Shown in pieces: positions 47,187 through 48,282 of a DNA stretch of 48,282 bases. The notes beneath the pieces were generated by a model. The model was not told the DNA's origin and did not search any database. It saw nothing but the letters and a program-made list of their open reading frames with translations. Source of the stretch: JAUMXJ01 sp041781135 (lineage in GTDB: Bacteria; Bacillota; Clostridia; Peptostreptococcales; Acidaminobacteraceae); the NCBI GenBank assembly GCA_041781135.1, contig JBHAZV010000032.1, positions 1-48,282 of the forward strand, given 5' to 3'. The translations under genes and the position numbers were made by a program. Each line of letters begins with the position of its first letter. Position 1 is the stretch's first letter.

Positions 47187-48282
47187 ATGGAAAAGAAAAC
47201 AAAGGAATCGTTTTTTAAGGTCGTTGGGCGATATACAGGTTCAAAAGGCTATTTCTTGGTTTTATCGCTTATTTTGTCGGCAATTTCAGCTATATGCACA
47301 ATTATGCCGATGTACTTCGTCTGGAGGATAATTCGTGCGCTGCTTTTGGGCGGAGCTGGACTCAGTATGTCGGTTTTAGGCTTTAATGTTGCGGCTGCGG
47401 TTTTGTTTGCGTTGGCTGCTATTGTTCTTTATTTTTTATCGGGAATTTTTTCTCATTTAATGGCGTTCGAGGTGGAGAGAAACATTGTTTTTAACTCTTT
47501 GCGCGCTGTAATGTCCAAGCCGCTCGGTTATTTCGGCAGGGTTGAGAGCGGCAGAATCAGGAAGGTTATTATGGACGGAGCCGCTGAAACTCACGGTTTT
47601 TTGGCACATCAGCTTCCGGATCTTTCGGGTACTCTTATCAGCCCTATTCTGATACTTGCGCTGTTTATGATGTTTGATTTCAGGCTTGGAATTGCAGCGC
47701 TTTGTCCGCTTGCGGTATCGATGATACTGATGACGCAGCTGACTTCCCCGGCTTCTATCGAGCTAAGGCGCAAATATTATGCGACGCTCGAAAGAATAAG
47801 CGCCGAGGCCGTAGAGTATGTGCGCAGCATTCCGGTTGTGAAGGTATTTGCGCAGTCGGTAGAGTCTTTCAGCAGATTTTACGCCGCCATTGTGGAGTAT
47901 CACAGCTTTGCAATTAAAATAACAATGGGTTGGAAAAATATTATGCCGGCTCACGAGGCGCTTGCGCCTGCCACGGCGTTTTTTGTCGTGCCCGCCGCCT
48001 TGATTATAATCGCTTCGGGGGGCGATCCGGGCGCTGTGGTTGCAAATTCAATAATGTACATATTGGTCGGACCTACTCTCGGCGTGCTTATCCTGAGGAG
48101 CAGCTATGTATTTTCGTATTTTCATAAAGCTCTTATCAGCATTCAAAAAATTGAAGAAATGATTGATTTTCCGGAACTTGAATACAGTCCCGACGCCGAA
48201 ATCGAAGCCGGATCAGAAGGAATTGAGTTCCGAAATGTCAGTTTTTCGTATGATAAAAATGAGGGAAGCGTTCTTGAAAATA
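47187..48282 (+). CDS. ABC transporter with fused permease and ATPase domains, 5' part (runs off the window)
   Basis: The first 365 codons of an ABC exporter half-transporter. An N-terminal membrane domain (about 20-320) with six hydrophobic segments includes the MAFEVERNIVFNSLRAVMSKPLGYFGRVESGRIRKVIMDGA coupling region and the conserved EAVEYVRSIPVVKVFAQS helix. The nucleotide-binding domain is just beginning (IEFRNVSFSYDKNEG) when the window ends, before Walker A. GGAGG precedes the ATG at 47187. The Fur-like promoter suggests iron control, as for IrtAB- or YbtPQ-type siderophore transporters, which come as adjacent pairs; the partner would lie beyond the window. Confidence 0.9.
   Translation, partial: MEKKTKESFFKVVGRYTGSKGYFLVLSLILSAISAICTIMPMYFVWRIIRALLLGGAGLSMSVLGFNVAAAVLFALAAIVLYFLSGIFSHLMAFEVERNIVFNSLRAVMSKPLGYFGRVESGRIRKVIMDGAAETHGFLAHQLPDLSGTLISPILILALFMMFDFRLGIAALCPLAVSMILMTQLTSPASIELRRKYYATLERISAEAVEYVRSIPVVKVFAQSVESFSRFYAAIVEYHSFAIKITMGWKNIMPAHEALAPATAFFVVPAALIIIASGGDPGAVVANSIMYILVGPTLGVLILRSSYVFSYFHKALISIQKIEEMIDFPELEYSPDAEIEAGSEGIEFRNVSFSYDKNEGSVLEN

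Overview
The window looks like the chromosome of an anaerobic, low-to-moderate GC member of the Clostridia. The evidence is strong AGGAGG-type ribosome binding sites, several TTG starts, anaerobe genes (rubredoxin plus desulfoferrodoxin, a group B-type [FeFe] hydrogenase-like protein, ferredoxins, family I CoA-transferase), the arginine deiminase pathway, FtsEX with an M23 hydrolase, and a long chemoreceptor. Placement near the Anaerovoracaceae/Eubacteriales is a guess; there is no rRNA to test it. I see no tRNA, rRNA, CRISPR array, insertion sequence, prophage or plasmid gene. Most of the window is ordinary core and metabolic gene content.

Layout. 1-213 (-): 5' end of a lipoprotein gene. 606-3675 (+): two-component system, Hsp20, rubredoxin and superoxide reductase, closed by a terminator. 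3821-7284 (-): M42 peptidase, thioredoxin-like lipoprotein, SEC-C protein and prolyl aminopeptidase. 7443-9588 (+): alanine racemase and a WecG/TagA glycosyltransferase. 9575-10252 (-) and 10366-11247 (+): a Crp/Fnr regulator divergent from a ferredoxin-domain protein, followed by a VTT membrane protein. 12620-17214 (-): arcA-argF-arcC preceded by a YibE/F membrane protein. 17433-19696 (-): a YjiH/Gate-type transporter and a CcdA-like protein. 19872-22650 (+): ftsE-ftsX-M23 hydrolase. 22720-26953: a CBS-ACT protein (-), a chemoreceptor (+) and a secreted transglutaminase-like protein (+). 27714-34014 (+): a long U32 protein, a lipoprotein and the hydrogenase-like protein. 34287-36843: a diguanylate cyclase (-) and three small unknown genes. 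36905-38251 (-): a DUF1576 membrane protein. 38366-41980 (+): trkA-trkH and a class-I amidotransferase. 42052-44212 (+): tyrS and a DegV protein. 44304-45605 (+): two CoA-transferase subunits. 45807-47040 (+): ispF, a Cys-rich small protein and a membrane protein. 47187-end (+): the 5' part of an ABC exporter gene behind a Fur-like operator.

Functional links. Rubredoxin probably feeds electrons to the superoxide reductase, under or beside a two-component system. Arginine is degraded to ornithine, ATP, CO2 and ammonia. FtsEX probably controls the adjacent coiled-coil M23 hydrolase. TrkA gates TrkH. The CoA-transferase subunits form one enzyme.

The most unusual signals are regulatory. They are a 17-nt poly(A) run in the predicted leader of the diguanylate cyclase; two apparently leaderless genes (ftsE, trkA) with the same 6-nt gap from -10 to ATG; several perfect inverted repeats in promoters; in-frame repeat expansions in three proteins; and the Fur-like box upstream of the ABC exporter. 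I found no clearly new multi-gene system.
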